DNA of 64,000 nucleotides from Bugulina stolonifera (lineage: Eukaryota > Bryozoa > Gymnolaemata > Cheilostomatida > Bugulidae): positions 7,626,001 to 7,690,000 of the forward strand of contig OW285187.1 of the NCBI GenBank assembly GCA_935421135.1, given 5' to 3'. The translations under genes and the position numbers were made by a program. Positions 11,801 to 26,800 of the stretch are shown here, piece after piece. How positions within the stretch are numbered: position 1 is the first letter of the stretch; the number at the start of each line of letters is the position of its first letter. Below the pieces are notes generated by a model. That model was not told the DNA's origin, ran no database searches, and saw only the letters and a program-made list of their open reading frames with translations.

Positions 11801-14800
11801 CCAGGATTACCTACAGCATGAGATTTAGCCTGAGAGTCTGCATGAACAATACCATGTCTTGACGTGGCCTGGGGAGGCACGGCAACAGCTCCATATCTGG
11901 ATGTAGCCTGGGCCCTTTTTGGAGTGTCAATAACCGATTCAGCATTTGTCTGTTTGTAAGACTCCAGACTACCTGCCTGAGGTATTTCCCGGGTGGGTGG
12001 ACTGTAGAATAAACTGGGATTGTTCCTCATTGCATCTCTAATTGGTGTGTCATCCATAGCCTGAGTGTTAATTGTCTCAATCATAGACTGAGGTCTCTGC
12101 TTACCACCATGCAAGTTTGATGAATTTCTGTAAGCAAAATCTTGTCTAAGAGGCGTATCCAGCATGTCAGAATCAAATGGCGGATGCTGAACCCTGTGGT
12201 AGTCCAATAAGTTTTCCCTGTTAGAAGTATCAATATGTTGGTGGCCTTGCTGTCGTAGTGGAGTGTCTACAGTTAATTGTTTGTTAGGACTGGGTGCTAT
12301 GGTCACCAAACCTGACATGTTGAAGTCTCCTTGGTATGCATGAAACTCCCGCAATGTTATATCTTCAGCGCTGCGTGGAGGAATTCTGGATCCCACATCA
12401 GGACCTCTCAGTGGTGTATCTATGGTGTCATCCAAGTCTGGTCTATACTGAGCAACTGGGTGAGAGTGTACTGTGGGGCGGGAGTGCACGCCCCCATAAC
12501 GCTCCGGATCTCTCATGGGCGTGTCATCTAGGAGTTCTTGTGGGATGCGATGTCCTGGTAGCTGATGTATCTGCAGACTATCTCTTTCAGGAGTCAACTG
12601 TGAATCTGCTGAACTGGCATGTCTTCTGGTAGCAGATGCCTTCCTGATCCCCTGAGATGCCTGAAATAATCGGTTTATGTAATCACCTGCTTTACCTTAG
12701 TGATCTACAGCAGGTAGCAATTGGACCGCAGTGATAAAAACACACCAGTACAACACATGTATTTATATACAGGACTGTTACAGCCATTTTAAAATTTCAA
12801 CCACAATTTTACTCACTTTATCAGGCGCCTCAGTATCTGGTGGAGGTTGGAAGGCAGGGTGGTTGTCCCTTGTTGCCATGTCTGGCTCTCTCAGACTAAT
12901 CTTAGATTTGTAATCATCATCATAACCAGGGAAGAGCGGCCCGTTGTTAGCACTCCATTTTCTCCTGCCACCAGATTGGTCCAAGGTAGCGGAGTCTGGC
13001 GTTGAGGCAGTATTCTGTGAAGAGCTTTGTGCAGGAGTCTAGATTGAATGTACATGTACAATGTAAGGGGTCTAAAGAAAGAGAATAATGCTCAGTGCTT
13101 GTATACCTGGTGTTAAGCAAGTGAAACAATCTAGTTGCCATGCATAATAAAATAATGTAAATGTACATAGATATATGTCAGTTCATGGCTAGAATAGAGA
13201 GAGTTATATAAAACTGCACGTGTCACTAGAGAAACTAGTCCATATAAACTTTCAACTCACTTTCTTTCTACTAAGTTGTGAGCTACTGAGGAAACCGTTA
13301 GAGTTGGTTCTCCTCATAGGACCAGGTTTAGGGGTGTCATCTACCCCAGACTGCTCACTCCGTTTGCTACTAGCCTTAGATCTATGTTTATCTGTGCCAT
13401 GAAGTATAAAGGGTTCATTAGTGCTCTGAGACATTGACTGAATGTTAGGTTGGCTAAAGGCATCTGATGTTTCAGTGTGTAGACTCCTGGTTACAAGGTG
13501 CTCATGGTTTCTACTGTCCGGCTGTGTTGACCACTTAGAACCACTGGATGTCAATTTATCCAAATCTGAACGGCGTAGAGTGCTATCTTTGACTAAGGAA
13601 GAGTCAATCTGCGTATCCCTAGCCTGAGGTGTAGACACGGCAGCCTCTGTGAACTTGGACCGTGGAGTAGATCGGCTCTGGGGTAAACTTGCATTCATCA
13701 TCAACTGTAGCTCTTCGATACGAAGCTGTTCTTCAGAGAGCTTTTTCATTTCTCCTACAAATGACAATACATTGTATATCTAGTCATATAGCGAGAAATG
13801 ACAATACATTGTATATCTAGTCATATAGTGAGAAATGACAATACATTGTATATCTAGTCATATAGTGAGAAATGACAATACATTGTATATCTAGTCATAT
13901 AGTGAGAAATGACAATACATTGTATATCTAGTCATATAGTGAGAAATGACAATACATTGTATATCTAGTCATATAGTGAGAGATGACAATACATTGTATA
14001 TCTAGTCATATAGTGAGAGATGACAATACATTGTATATCTAGTCATATAGTGAGAAATGACAATACATTGTATATCTAGTCATATAGTGAGAAATGACAA
14101 TACATTGTATATCTAGTCATATAGTGAGAAATGACAATACATTGTATATCTAGTCATATAGTGAGAAAAGAATGTACAATATACAATGTTAAAGCATCTA
14201 ATACATATCTGATAATGTACATGTACATGTAGCAACCACAGATAGAAGATTGCAGCATTTGTTAATCTTCTCCTGGTACCCGGTCAAGACAAATATTACA
14301 AGTCACTAAGAAAAGCAGGTAAGTAGGTCTACACATAATGATGTCACTTTTCAAGGGAAAATACCCACCTCTAAGCTCAGAAAGACTCTCATTTAGTTTG
14401 TCAAGCCCGTATTGTCCTACGTCAACAGGAGCCTCATGCTGATTGGTAGATGTATTCCTTTGCTCCTCCTTTACTGTTGCTGCACTCGTCATAGAAGGCA
14501 GAGGAACGTTAGGTGACTCCACTTCTGAAGTTGACTCACTTAACTGGAATATACAGTATTATCACAATGTACAGTCCAATAAGTAGCAGCTTTCATATTG
14601 ACAGAAGCATGACCTAGGTGCAGTATCTGTGGTTCAAGTAGTACTTGGTTATAATGTAAAACATCCAACAATTGGGAATTGCCTTACCTCTGCTATATTA
14701 TCTAAAGCTGCTGGTGTTACATTAATAGCAGTAGCAGAGGTAGTAGCGGCAGGTGCAAGCCTCTTTCCACTACTTTGGTCATCCTTCTGTAGCTTTGTCT

Positions 14801-17800
14801 GTAGATTCTCTATAGTCCTAGAAACATCAGTTCTAGAGATCTTTGTATCATCAGATCTAAAACAATAACTATATATGACCAGTCTCTTCAGCATAAAAAT
14901 ATGTCAGTCAGACTAATATTTTAACTCTGTGTGCCTGACAATCAATAATTACTTTACTGTCATGGTGTAGACAACTACCAATAATTAAATTCAACTGTCA
15001 TGGTGTAGACAACTACAGTGGAACATGCTTAATTCAGCCTCTGATAATTCAAAAACTTGGTTAGTTCAAACTATTAGCCTTGGTCCCTGCTGAGCACTAT
15101 ATAAATGGTTTCAATCAAGTGAAGTAATCTTACAATTCAAACTCAGGGCTAATTCAAACCAATTCGAGTTTGAATTAAGCAAGTTTCACTGTAATTATAA
15201 ATACCTTCTGCTGTCATGGTTAGGCTGGTTCTTGTTTTTAGTCACAGCTTTGAGGAAAGCTTGCTGGCTGGCTGCACTCAACTCTTTGGTTCTTTCTAAG
15301 TCTTCCAGAGTTTTCTTCTTGGCCATAGCCTGTAATATTGTCAGTGATTACACACAGTGCTTACTACATTGTACAAGATATTATGTATATTATGTATATT
15401 ATGTGATCTAGCATACATCTAAACTGTAAGACAAAAGATGTTAGGAAATTCCAACCAATATGCAAAATGGTGAATCAATGTACAGTGTATATACCAAAAA
15501 ACTCTTCACTGCCATTGAAAGTTGTACCCACAGTTAAATATGCTCCACACATGTACATGTACATGTACATGTACATGTACATGTACATGTAGGCTATCAA
15601 GTCACCAGCGCCAAGTGCTATTTAGAGTTACATTTCATTTGTAAGAAAGTGTCATGTTTCAAGTAAAGAACTCATGCCTCGTATTACTATTAGCTTTCTA
15701 TGTGTCAGCGTACCTTTCTCTTTTCTTCTAGAAGCATCCGCACATCAGCACTGGCCTCAGACGTCTCCGATATTGAATCTGAATCTGCTTCAGAATCACT
15801 GCGTAATCTGACATTGTCGGACCAAGTAGTTTGGTTCATAGAGAATGTCGTCTTCTTAGGTGGCTTAACTGCAAGACAACTTTAAGTCTCACATAGCAGC
15901 TAACACTACTCAGTGGTCTATATTCAAACAGCTAATTACATGACTAATTAACAATCCCTTGATACAACTTCTGTTAGATAAACTTAGCATGGGTTAATAC
16001 AGTTTAGTATAAGAAGCTACAGAAACAAGCCATGAAAACAGTCAATTTTGCCGATAAAGATTCTCCATGCTGTCATTAAACCAATAAATTGAAAGTAAGT
16101 ATATAATGTACATGTATGATTTACCATCAGTAGAAGTACTTCTTTGGTCTTCGAATCGTTGTTTAAGTCTAGAGCTAAGAGAGCTGGTAGAGACGTCTGT
16201 TGAAGAGCGAGTAGCGGAGCCTTGAGAGAGGCTCATATCTTTGAAACTTGTCACTTCACCATGATGTGGGTCGGTTCCATTAGCCTGAGGTACAGTGCTC
16301 ATTCCATTACAAAGCTGAATAGGCTGTATCGGAGAATCGAGAGCGTCATCTTGACCCACCCCACCTTCTGCTATGCTAGTAAATGTTACTTCGGTGCAGG
16401 AATCAGCTACACCGCCTTTAATGACTGGAATACCGGCAGCATATGCCCCGTCAGCCGTTAGAGCTGAGCTTATAACATAGCTCTGCCCAACAGCACCGGT
16501 ATTCCTTGGCTCAGTGTTGGCAGGACGCGGTGAAGTCTCTGAATCCGACCTTGGAGTGATCTTGGTGAAGTCCGAACTAGTCAGTTCCTCTGCAGACGTA
16601 GACTTAGATTCGTCTCCCTGGCCGCTCTCAGCCGGTGGAGTTTGGGGGGCTAACTGGAAGCCATGTTTCTGAGCAAACTGTTTGAGCGGACTCTCCATGT
16701 CATTACTTCTGTCCAGCAATCTCTGGTACGAGTTACTAATCTCACTACCGCTACTCTTAACCCTATCCGCACCTTTAGCCCGAGAGCTTAATCTGCCTTG
16801 CTGCCGTAGTTGTACAGACTTAGTAGAGTTAGTCAACCGTGGTTCTTCCCTACTTGAGGGTGGGGATGTATCACTATCATCACTTCCATCGTGGAAGCTT
16901 ACATTGGACAGCAAACTCGTGCTGCCATTGGAAGTCGTGGACATTCTGTTTACATCCTGATTTCTTGGTCTACAGATAGGACCGAAGTCAAAACATTACC
17001 AGATATGCTGACAGTCACATAAAGGATACAATACACCTGCTAACTGTACATGAAACATCAGGACATGTTACATGATACATATGGAGATAGCATCTGTAGA
17101 GTATACACTAATATTATACAATACAGTGTACAGTGTTTGTGTGAAGTGGTGTTCAGGTAGTCAGTTGTATACTATATCAAGTAACATACTAACTACCTGA
17201 GTCAGATTACAATCAGCTGTCTCATATCCAACTACACTGCACATGTAATAACTGGTAGAAGAATGTGGAGGTTCACTAAGGAATGCACATGTGATATCAT
17301 TGCCTAGCGTTGTCCACCCACATCAGTTTGATATTCAGAGGTCTGGAGTGTTCACACATTAAAGTGTGATTTGGACAGCTATTAGAAGATAGAGTTAGCA
17401 TTAGCCCCTTACATTACATGATTAGTACTTGCATGTTACCTGTCAATATAGTAGGATTTGCTTTCCCATGCCACTAGAGATTGCTTTGGATCTGGAGTAT
17501 TGAGTATTCCCATTGATTGAGATTTTCGAACTAAAAAATCAAACAGATTCTATACCAACATGATAAAACCAAATGATATTGAGGAGGCGTGTTAGCTGTC
17601 AGCACTGCCGTTCTATGATTACACAAACATACTTACGTATAAACCCAATTAAGAAAACTATACGCCCTTATAACTGGACTACCTGTGTATATGCTAGACT
17701 ATCTATACTGTAACTATAGTTTACCCCATTACAACCTAATAGCGTTGTATAAGCTGTAGTAAGTGAGTATACTCGGCACTAGAGCTCGGTGTACATAAAT

Positions 17801-20800
17801 TATCACAGAGTAGACGCCCAACACAGAGACTGATTTAGAGGGAGATGATAACAGAAGTCTGAGTGTGGCCTACTGTACTACGATGTACATGTACATGCAC
17901 ACCTGGCCTACATGTATGTATGTAGGATACTGATACTTACCTACGATAGGAGAGAGTGTATCATGCATATTGAAGTTATCCGTCTGTGATGGCCGCTTAT
18001 GAAGGAGTCTACTGCTAGAGGTATTAGCGGATGCATTCAAACTACAACAGCAAACACTGATTTGCAGACTTGTATGAATCATCATGGCCTTGCCATACAA
18101 CGAGATATTATACATGTACAATGCACATATTAGGAACGATATACACTCTATATATATATAATATGTACATAAAATACCTATCCATTTTAAAATTCAGTGG
18201 GCAACTTTAACTTATAACTATCTATCCGATATACATTCTATATCTGCCGTACTTGCTGATATTAAGAATACTTAGGGAGTTAAAAGTTCAACATAACTCC
18301 ATGTGAGCACCTACATTCTATTACTGTACTCAAAAACCATTGATTGTTATCGGCAAGTACTAGCTTCAAACGTATTGACAGCTTTGTTTATACCTCTAAG
18401 CTCGCATCCATTGCTTCTACCCACTAGTGTGGTTCATGTGTGTAAAAATCTTGCATGGGAGCCCAAACTGAGCTACTTGAATGCATTCCTCAAATATTTA
18501 GAGAAAGTCAAAGACTCCACATTATTTCCGAGCAAATAATACACAAGACTTGTTCTAAGTAGTATGAATATGTAGAAGCTATTATAACTTGTATACAAAT
18601 ACTAATAACTGCACACACTGACACATTTGTGAATATCTCTCTACTTATAACACTTACTGATACAGATCTGCAGATACTGTGTAGATATCACAGTCAGTCG
18701 ATTACTAGTAGGCTGTATATAATACACTAATTCTATACTAACATTCTAACAAGAGCTTGTGGCAATTTACTTTACAATTTGTACATTGTATCACCATGGA
18801 ATCAAGCAAATTATTGAACCATGTTAGGGCGAGCGCATAATTCAATGTGACCTGTACGTTGCCTAGCACTGCTACAAGACATTGCATTTCCTCAATGCAA
18901 TGAAAGAACAAGTGTTTTGTAGAATTTTATGTAAATATGGCAGAGCTATATGGTTCATTACTCATCCTTCAGAAGTCCGGTGACATAAATGTTATGTCAT
19001 TAACATGTAAATTGAAGGTAGTAAAGACAATCGCATCCCGTGTGATGTGAAAATAGTCAGATAAAAGTTCACACAAGTCGAGACAACACTCGGTATCTCA
19101 TCGGGTGAGGCCTAATGATGGAAAACTAACATATAACTTTCTGAATTCATACAATTTACACTTTAGACATTGAACTAGGCTATAAACAGGCTACCATTTA
19201 GTATTCACAGTGCCTACTTTGTGTGGATACTTTGAGATTATTTTATTGCTCATGAGAAGGTCTAAATGTGAGATAAATTGAAACTTTTGCACAAACCAAC
19301 TACATACACTGTACGCTGCCCAAGTGATGATGCATATATAATTTATGGCTTGCAATCACATGAAGGTATTGTACAAATATGCTACATGAGTTAGTCAGTC
19401 CACTCCACAGCTCACACTCATACATGAAATATGACTGTGTCTACAGAGTAAATTAATTCTAGTGTAAGCTTATGACTAACGCTAATTAATTCAATTAGTT
19501 ATGTAAAATTCACATTTGTTTTAAAATAACATTTGCTTCATTGTTTACAATTTTAAATTTAAATTCATGAGAAGGTACAAGTCAGTGTGCTGTTCCTGTC
19601 CAGTCACCACACACATAGCTTATGTCCCCTTGGCTGTTGAATAGCAATCAAAATGTTTCATTCAGACATTACTCGAGACTCTGACGCATTCTGAAAACCC
19701 CGAGTTTGTAAGATATTTTTGAAGGCTAATATCTTGTTTGGATATGATAATTTGCACTCATATTCAAAAATATTATTGATTATGAGAACAATCCAGTGAG
19801 AGTTCAGGGAAAGTTGCCACCACAACCAAAATACAAGGAGATACCAATACTGTATTACTGAATAACTGGTAGCTTAGACTAACTGTAATACTGATCGTGA
19901 GTAATACAGTCTATATTACCCAATCACTGAGGGATAGCTCACCTTGAGTTGGAGTCATAGTGATCAGCTGTATTAGAGAGTCTAGAAGTGGAGGTAGAGG
20001 GTTGAGTTGGCTGGAAGCTCTTCTTTGTAGCATCACTTATAAGCTCATGTGAACTGTGTGGAGGGTGTGAGGAGTTGTGAGCTGCTACAGAGCCTATGGA
20101 TGGATGATTGTGTCTAGCAGAGTTGGGGATTGTCTTACCTGCTAACAGAATAGCAACAGTGGCTGAGAGCTAGTAGCCAGTAAGATGCCGAGCCTCCAGA
20201 ATATACAAGGCTAGCCTGAGCAATTTCTACAGTCAGTCCAACATACTTAAACCTCGGCTGACGAGGTTACAGCAAACTAGAAGTGTTTCATACGATGTCC
20301 TATGTGTTGGTATGAGTAACCTACGTCTCTAAGTGAAGATGATCCAATATATATGTAGTTAACAGAAGAGATACAAATGACGTTAATATTGATTAGAAAA
20401 TATAGGATAGCAATAGATCATATTGCTATAAATTCTGTATGTTCATCTCATACATACTGTACATTACTACCAGTAGGCAATAATAACAGTGAGCATGTAG
20501 TTGTAGACACATTAGTAGGGGCCTACATGTAATGTAGATAGACTTAGTGAAGGTCAGTTATCTAAGACTAAGTTAAGTTAGGCCAAGGATATTCCCACCT
20601 GACGAGCCTGTAGGCAGAGCATACACTCTACTAATATACAAACAGTATAATTTGTCCATATAATTAAAATGTACATATTTATTGAATAGTTCATGTGAAA
20701 CACTGTATTTTATAACAATACAACAGCATACCGTTTTACCTTAATCAATTTATATTTATAAATAAATACTCTGACTTGGATAGCATCGAAGCAGATGACT

Positions 20801-23800
20801 TATTTGCTTAGCCTTTGGACCAACATTGTATATACTTGTGATTCCCCAGGTTTTACAAACACTGGGATATCAAAATTACGAATATGTACAATATCACAAC
20901 CTTACCTTGATTGTGAATGTTTTTGGCTGATGGTCCACATACAATGTCCAAAGGTTCCACAACGAAATAGTAAAACAGTTGAGTTATAAAAGCGAGCAGA
21001 CTAGGTTTGATTGTTTCTGCACTGTACAGTATATCTTCAGTAGTGAAGTGAAAGGCTCCAATAGGCAGATAGTTATCACAGAATTTCTTAACCAATAAAA
21101 TGTTGTGTATTGAATCTCCAAAGCCAAGCCCAGCCTCAGGAGTATCAGCGATATGTATATCTAGACAGAATGAAAGTGCATGTGAGTGTACATGTACATG
21201 TAGTGTGTAAATCATACCCTGTGCCCCTGCAGTAATACAGGGATAGGCCTAGTACATTAATATCTATTGTATTTGTATAAATATGCATACACTGGTACAT
21301 TGGCCTAACATGCTTATATGAATAGTATAATGTAGAAATGTAAGCAAAATGAGTAGAGCATATACAAAGAGAATATTGTTGCATAATTGAGCACTGATTT
21401 GGAACAAATTGAGCTTAATTAATCCTTATAAGAATACAAGGAATGCATAGAACTCAACGGAAGCATGTTGCACATTCATCCATTCATGCATAGCAAACTT
21501 TACGAGAGAAGATAACTTTCAATTAAATAATGAAAGTACAGTAGATGCTGGACAAGAGTGATATAAACATAGTATGGTGCACCACTATAAACACAATTTA
21601 TATACGGATATAACCAGCATTGAAATGAACCCCAGGGCTAGGGTTGTCCTGTAGAGAATCCAAACAAACCAGACAATAAATAATACGCCTTATGCACAAG
21701 ATCAAGAAGGAAGTTCTTACATTACTTTTATATGCCAAGCTAGTAGAAACGGTAGTCGCATGTTACGAAAGAAATATCATGTACATGTAGCTTAGTCTAC
21801 TCTATTACTAACTCAGCCATTAGCGAAGAATCAGTCATGATAACTAGACATGTTATATGGTACATAACATAATAGTCCACTTTAACCAAAACAATAAAAA
21901 ATATTGAAGAGAGAAATGCCGAGGTAACATCACACTGACTTAACAAGGAGCTGTTCATAATGCTAACCTCTACAAGTTTATTAACCTGAGAAAGTCAATG
22001 CTCACATGATATATTATTTATGTACAGTACATTGTATAACACAGCCCTTAGGATACTACACACATAGAATATGCCATCACACAGCAGCTGTTAGGTCAGT
22101 GTAATGTCACCCTTATAATATCACACCTCAGGCACTGAGAATGTTATAAAGTAGAAAACACACTGACTTTATGGTTACCAAGGTGAAGTATCAATATATT
22201 TATTCCATCAGATGTATATAATGTACATACGATGCAATATATGCATAACATGGCGTATGTTGTATATCATGCATAATATTGAGTATTATGTCCAATATTT
22301 GTAGCAGTGAATATTTCTAGACTAATATTGCAAACTGCTTAGTTGGTGAAGTTTTGCTGTATTTAGCACCTTGATATCTTTGGGGCAGTATATTGGTGCT
22401 ATAAAGTTGCAAACTGCAAATAGTGGACCGTTTGCAGTTTTCAAGGTAATGTTCATGTCCATTGTAGTTACATTTGTATAATGAACCAAGATAGAGTGAT
22501 GCAGCAGTTAACACAAGGTTCTGCCCACGTCTCATAAGATATAGCAACTCTCTCGACCACGGACATTGATTGGCTCTGCTCTCAACTAAGATCCTATCCC
22601 TCACAAGTTCCTGGTTATTGGAGAGCCAACAGAGACCCCCCCCCCCCCCCAACCACCCTGATTTACATAGATGTACATGTACATGTACATGTAGACAATG
22701 AATAATGTCTATTATTATAAACTGTCAACTCACCCGGGTATGGAAGCTGTTTAGGGCAGTAGAAGGAGATCAGTACACATAGACTACATCCATCAGTAAC
22801 ATCCTTCAGTATGTCTTCCATCAGCTGTATTCTGGGTACAGAGCCACCAACCTCATGCGGCTGTCTCTTATGTCCTACCTACAGTATATACAGTACTTAC
22901 ACAATACAACATGGACCTTCACTGTACCAGCCTGTTTAGTATCATGCACTGTACAATCATTATACTTATATAACATATCACACATAGACAGCTTAGTCAA
23001 TGAGAATTTTCTCCTCTCTCACTCATCTGTGCATGCAATGACAACTCCTGCATAACAGAACATACGTTGTACTAATACACATGTACCGCAGGGTACTGAC
23101 CCCAACTGCTGACTGGTTGTTATTGGTAGCCTGCTGCCGTTTCATATAAGCTATAGAGATCTTGTTCATCCACACTAGTAGACCATCTTCTATGTCTATA
23201 GGCAAGTCTTCAGAAGCATTAAATGGTCCAACAGCTCTACAGAATTAACACAATTATGTGTTATGTAACATTATACAGCGGTATCTTGTGACCTACTTAT
23301 CAGGAGTTGTGCTCCCTAAAGTACATGTATGAAATCATATCTACTACAGCTACTAGTACCTGTTGGCATAACTAATGATAGGAAAGTACCTACTGTAGCA
23401 TGTCTATAACATGTACTCTGTTGCAGTGCTGGAGATAACATAGTAATAGTATAATGAACACATTTGACTAGTTTGAAAGTAGCACTATAAGCAGTGTTCG
23501 AAGTGGAACAAATGAGGTGGGTACACGGTACCTACCTGCAATCTTAGGACCTTTCCTAAAGGGTGCATTGGTCACTCAGAAGCTGCAGATCATAATTAGA
23601 AGTTGTTCTCCCATTTCAGCAAGACAAAACAAGGGAGGACAATTTCTAATTATGTTTGATAGCAAATGAGTAACCTCTTTATACAGAGTACATGGTACCA
23701 ATGTAGACCATTCCTTACATTTTAAACTACTGAGTGTGCTTTGTGTCCTTCAATTTTGTATTACTGCTGCATTGATTGTAAGAATGAATAGATCTACATT

Positions 23801-26800
23801 ATTTAAACCACGACAACTCCCCTTATCTTTCTTTCACTGCAATAAAAGTACATGTAGTCAAAGAGATAACAACTTCTTTATTTATTACAAAATGCTGAAC
23901 TACAACATTTTACAGTTGTATATTTTGTCAAAAGTATATAAACACAAACAACAACAGCGTGTAACTGCAACTGTATGAAAACTATGGTTATTCAACAAAA
24001 CAGTTATGACATTGACATCAACATTAGAGAAGGGAAGGAGTTGAAGTTTATCAACAAAATTATAATGAACAAAAGTATTATACAATAAAATACATGTATT
24101 TCCCTTGTCACAACCTACCTGTAGACTTTAATATATAACACCAGTAATGTTATTTGAATAACAGCTATAAGGAAAAGGTTGAAGCCTATAAAACATACAT
24201 ACCTGTGTAAAGGAGTTTCACCAATTTATCTAGGATATATACATGTACTACTCACTGGGTTTTCTCTAATATTATTATAATTTTGTTAATTTAAGGAATT
24301 TATCTGTGGGAGCTGTCAGGTCTTGCATCAAATCCATGAAAACACCAGGCCCTGACTGGGGTTTTAACCAATGGTCTCTACAGTGCCTAATCACCTAGAA
24401 AAGTGAACAGAAGACATTGCCACAACACCAGTACAGCAATGTTAGAAAAAGACAGCTTCACCAGCGAGCAGTAGATATGAAAAATATAAATTAGGGTATT
24501 ATTTCTGCAAAATTAAATTCCTCACCAGCTTCCTTTGGATCACTAAACACTGTATTCCAAGTATCCTCACCACTTGTGACAACATCTTCCAAAAATGCTA
24601 AATGTTTTATAAATTGGCAGCACTAGTAAAAACTGGCCTCAAAGTTAAATCCATGGCCGAATATAACCTTAGCAAGAAACATCAAATCATACTGACAGTA
24701 AATTCAATGTAAACTAAAAATATAGTATTGCCTAAAAAGACTATTCAGCTACCTAAAATACTCGACACAACTATCATGCATGTAGGTTACTAGGCAGCAT
24801 TCAAATACACTAATAGACAGCATGCAAGTACACTAATATGCAGCATGCAAGTACACTAATAGGCAGCATACAACTTCATTACCTGTGGTCTTTTGTGGAC
24901 TTCTGAAAGCAATGAATCACCTCAATACAACAAAAATAGAGAATACAAACAAAACGATTACTTTAATTGCAGTCAACCAGTGAAACCAAGCTCAATCAAA
25001 ATACATAGTTTCTACTAGTACCATCTAGACTAAACAGTGACAGGATTCTTCTTAGCTCTCTGTGAATTTCAATTTGTCATAACCTCACTCTTTGCCTCAC
25101 TTACTAAACTTGGAAGTAGTTTGCAATAGTAGAGCAATACCTACAACTGTTGAAATTCAATACTTATACTATGTGCAAAAACAAATAGTATTCCTACCTA
25201 TTCTAGAATAAAAATATCAACGTTAGATTAAAATATTTTATATAAAACAATACAACAATCGCTATATTATTTACATTAAATATTCGATACAATAATGATC
25301 ATTAAATATAAATTAATTATCTAATTCCCTGTTCTATTAAAAACGATTTATTTCTATTCTATATTTTAATTTTTATTTATTGAATATCGACTCTTGTTCT
25401 TGTGACAATCCAGAAAGCAATATATTTATTTATACTTGATGTAGGCGTATCGCTACAACAATTATTATCAAAATAATATAATTTATTTCATATAGAAATT
25501 AATAAAAATATAAATAATTATGGTTATCATTATGATATGATTACCATTTGATTATCTAATTCTATTGATTCACTTCTAATTCTATTATTTAATAATCACT
25601 ATAATAAATAATTATATTATTTATTTTTTTTATATAATTAATATAATTATAATGTTTGATTTATTTAATAAATTAATATTTAATAAATTATTATTTATAT
25701 GCTATATTATTGAATGCAGATTCTTTCTCTAGTGATAATCTAACAAATACGAATATTTATGTTATTGTTATATACAACATCATGGATGATCATATATGAT
25801 ATTAAATTAATATTTATTTTTAATTTTTATATTTTATATTTTATTAGCAAAGTAAGAAAAATACAACTATCTCCGATATTTATCACTCAGTCAAACGTCA
25901 AATTCCAATAGAGTACAACAATTAACTTTTGAGATTTAGGTTTAGAGTTAAAAAAAACTTTTATATTCAACTGTTTGGCCACTGTCCGTATCAAAAAGTT
26001 TTCATGGCTCTGCAAACGCATTCGGAAAACTGAAAATACTAAAGAAAGTGGAATCCATATTCAAGTCCTATGAAACCATTGACACAATGACTAACTTTGC
26101 CAGTAAAGCAGAAAAATTTATTTGTGTGCAGGTTGCTGGTCCAGGCTACTATAAACTTACTTTGACATTTCGGGATTGACTTAACACGCTATTATCAATC
26201 AAACGATCGCTAGATTAGAGGGAAATTTTACGATCAGCAGTCACTCAGCAACCAGTAAACCTATTTTGATTGCGAAAACTGCCGTGTCTTCAACAAAACT
26301 AGTCAATTACCATGAGGGTACACGCCTGCTGAGAGTGTACCCACCAAAATTGAGGTGGGTACACGCCGTATACTCCCGTATAACCACAATTCGAACACTG
26401 ACTATAAGGCATGGATACGCATGCATAGTAAACAGGGGTATTTCTTGACAAAACAAAGTGATGCTATCATGATGTATATAAGCAGCAGTTCAGTATTTAT
26501 AGATATGCTGCTGCACGACTTCACAGGTATTACAGTTAATACTGATACTATGGTAGTATTGGTTATACTATAGCTCATACTGATACTATGGTAGTACTGG
26601 TTATACTATAGCTCATACTGATACTATGGTAGTACTGGTTATACTATAGTTCATACTGATACTATGGCAGTACTGGTTATACTATAGCTCATACCGATAC
26701 TAGGGTAGTACTGGTTATACTATAGTTCATACTGATACTATGGTAGTACTGGTTATACTATAACTCATACTGATACTATGGCAGTACTGGTTATACTATA

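Noticed and set aside
13759..14165. CRISPR-like array
   Set aside because: Units are contiguous 37-mers without variable spacers, in an animal intron; it is a minisatellite.
18303..18539. 78-residue plus-strand frame
   Set aside because: It lies within a CAMSAP intron, has no family resemblance and shows no coding bias I can support.
22317..22652. 111-residue minus-strand frame starting with poly-Gly
   Set aside because: It starts in the poly-C tract, lies in a CAMSAP intron, and its residues match no family; splicing around it is fully explained without it.
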